Part shown: in pieces, positions 14,288-15,010 of the stretch
Layout of the letters: every line of letters starts with the position of its first letter
Position numbering within the stretch: position 1 is the first letter of the stretch
Assembly: GCA_003557605.1 (NCBI GenBank)
Contig: PWNW01000163.1
Coordinates: 1-15,010, forward strand
Reading direction: 5' to 3'
Source: Spirochaetaceae bacterium
GTDB lineage: Bacteria; Spirochaetota; Spirochaetia; PWKH01
DNA length: 15,010 nt
Notes under the pieces: model-generated
The model's input: the letters and a program-made list of their open reading frames with translations, nothing else
Database searches by the model: none
What the model was told of the DNA's origin: nothing
Translations under genes and position numbers: made by a program

Positions 14288-14316
14288 ATTATATATTTCC
14301 CAGAAAGGAAGTTCAA
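14288..14316 (-). promoter_or_regulatory. Promoter of lysS, predicted leaderless or near-leaderless
   Basis: On the minus strand -35 TTGAAC (14311-14316) and a perfect -10 TATAAT (14288-14293) are 17 bases apart. The -10 box is only eight bases from the ATG (14279), so the predicted start is at about 14281, leaving a leader of zero to a few bases and no ribosome site. Confidence 0.65.
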
Positions 14317-14366
14317 TAGAAGCAGAAAACAGCATTACAGGAATTCTATTAAGCTGCAGGTATTAA

Positions 14367-14394
14367 ACAGGGGAGGGCGTATGCCCTCCCCTGT
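14367..14394 (-). terminator. Terminator hairpin after the repeat-protein gene
   Basis: Arms ACAGGGGAGGGC (14367-14378) and GCCCTCCCCTGT (14383-14394) are a perfect 12-base, GC-rich match around a 4-base loop, starting six bases past the stop codon. On the minus strand TTTAATA follows, a short T-tract. The strong stem next to the stop makes termination likely in spite of the short tract. Confidence 0.7.
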
Positions 14395-14400
14395 GGAGTT

Positions 14401-15010
14401 CTAGTCTTCTGATTCAATTTCAACTTCAAATTTGTCGGGAGTCCATTCCCACTTCGCATACAGTGTTACATCACCAGTAGATCCTTCATCAATTACAGTT
14501 ACCGCATCTCCTTCAAACTCTGCATTCTCATACCAGCCTTTGAAGGTGTATTGGTCTTTCGTAGGGTCTTCCAACGTAATAACATCTACTACCGTATAAG
14601 TATCTGGATTATCGTTATCATTTTCTCCGCCATTCAGATCATAGGAAATACTGTAGGTAATGATCTCCCACTGAGCATATAGGGTTGCTCCTTCAGTCCC
14701 CATAGTGAATGATGTATTATCATTAAAAGAATCGCCTGTTCCATCCTCTTCCTTGTTCCAGTCTTTGAATGTGTATCCTTCACGAATGAACGTGTTCGCT
14801 GGCAGATTAAATATTTCACCTTCTTCCAAGGACACATAATTCATTGTCCCATCTCCACCATTCGCATTGAAGTTCAGCACTGGTGCAATTTCAATGTCGA
14901 ATTCAGTTGGTGTAAATTTCCACTTCGCATACACAGTTATATCTTCAGTGGTTCCTTCTGCAATTTCTGTTAGCGGATCTCCATCAAACTCTGCATTTTC
15001 ATACCAACCC
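14401..15010 (-). CDS. InlB B-repeat (Listeria-Bacteroides repeat) protein, C-terminal part
   Basis: The frame is open from the right edge to the TAG at 14401; 202 residues are visible and the start lies outside. It consists of InlB B-repeat units: each has an aromatic strand (NFNANGG, SYDLNGG), a central GYTFKDW or YTFKGWY, and ends in LYAQWE or LYAKWE. Such repeats fold as small beta-grasp-like modules in secreted or surface proteins, often in tandem, and are thought to act as stalks or adhesive parts. There is no LPXTG motif or membrane anchor at the end (VEIESED), so attachment, if any, is elsewhere. The composition is acidic and the DNA looks richer in A and T than the neighbours. The stretch 14443-14538 is repeated at 14914-15009, exactly 471 bases apart. 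Confidence 0.85.
   Translation of the reverse strand, partial: GWYENAEFDGDPLTEIAEGTTEDITVYAKWKFTPTEFDIEIAPVLNFNANGGDGTMNYVSLEEGEIFNLPANTFIREGYTFKDWNKEEDGTGDSFNDNTSFTMGTEGATLYAQWEIITYSISYDLNGGENDNDNPDTYTVVDVITLEDPTKDQYTFKGWYENAEFEGDAVTVIDEGSTGDVTLYAKWEWTPDKFEVEIESED

Noticed and set aside
14157..14366. Plus-strand frame of 69 codons over the lysS start
   Set aside because: It is antisense to the conserved N-terminal part of lysS and continues into its promoter; no ribosome site or domain.

Overview
The window most likely comes from a bacterial chromosome of a free-living, moderate-GC spirochaete (Spirochaetota). This is an inference from the class I lysyl-tRNA synthetase, which among bacteria is typical of spirochaetes and some alphaproteobacteria, from the spirochaete-like start of the oppA-type signal peptide (AFARGAQE), and from a surface protein of InlB B-repeat type. 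No genus can be assigned by eye. No tRNA, rRNA, CRISPR array or insertion sequence was recognised. The density of genes is high; there is no gene-free stretch above 300 bases once the small genes are counted.

Left part (1-2243, all minus strand): a long reading frame runs off the left edge. It joins a complete SorC-type sugar-sensing transcription regulator (about residues 1-318) in frame to the start of a thiamine-diphosphate E1-alpha dehydrogenase (from about residue 328). A promoter, a likely operator and the rho-independent terminator of the upstream clpP-like gene are packed into 110 bases before it.

Regulatory island (2233-3999): two tandem 53- and 54-residue proteins, clearly paralogous to each other and of unknown function, lie on the minus strand. 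Divergent to them is a 348-residue ArsR-type regulator. The AT-rich region between carries an array of TTCTAA/TTAGAA half-sites placed over both promoters. This is the best candidate for an undescribed small system in the window.

Transport operon (3982-11217, minus): a peptide-type ABC importer in the order oppA-oppB-oppC-oppD-oppF, followed by a small membrane protein with a PH-like domain. Several subunits are unusual: oppA has an in-frame TGA after its signal peptide, OppB has an extra N-terminal membrane segment, OppC has a very large loop after its first membrane helix, and OppF has a charged helical insert in its ATPase core. A perfect hairpin separates oppA from oppB.

Right part (11354-15010): a NUDIX hydrolase (minus), divergent Era GTPase (plus), and class I lysyl-tRNA synthetase (minus, convergent with era), then the C-terminal end of an InlB B-repeat protein that runs off the right edge. 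The arsR-type, era and lysS genes have no Shine-Dalgarno sequence, and a -10 box sits 6-8 bases before each ATG, which suggests leaderless transcripts, while most other genes here have good ribosome sites.
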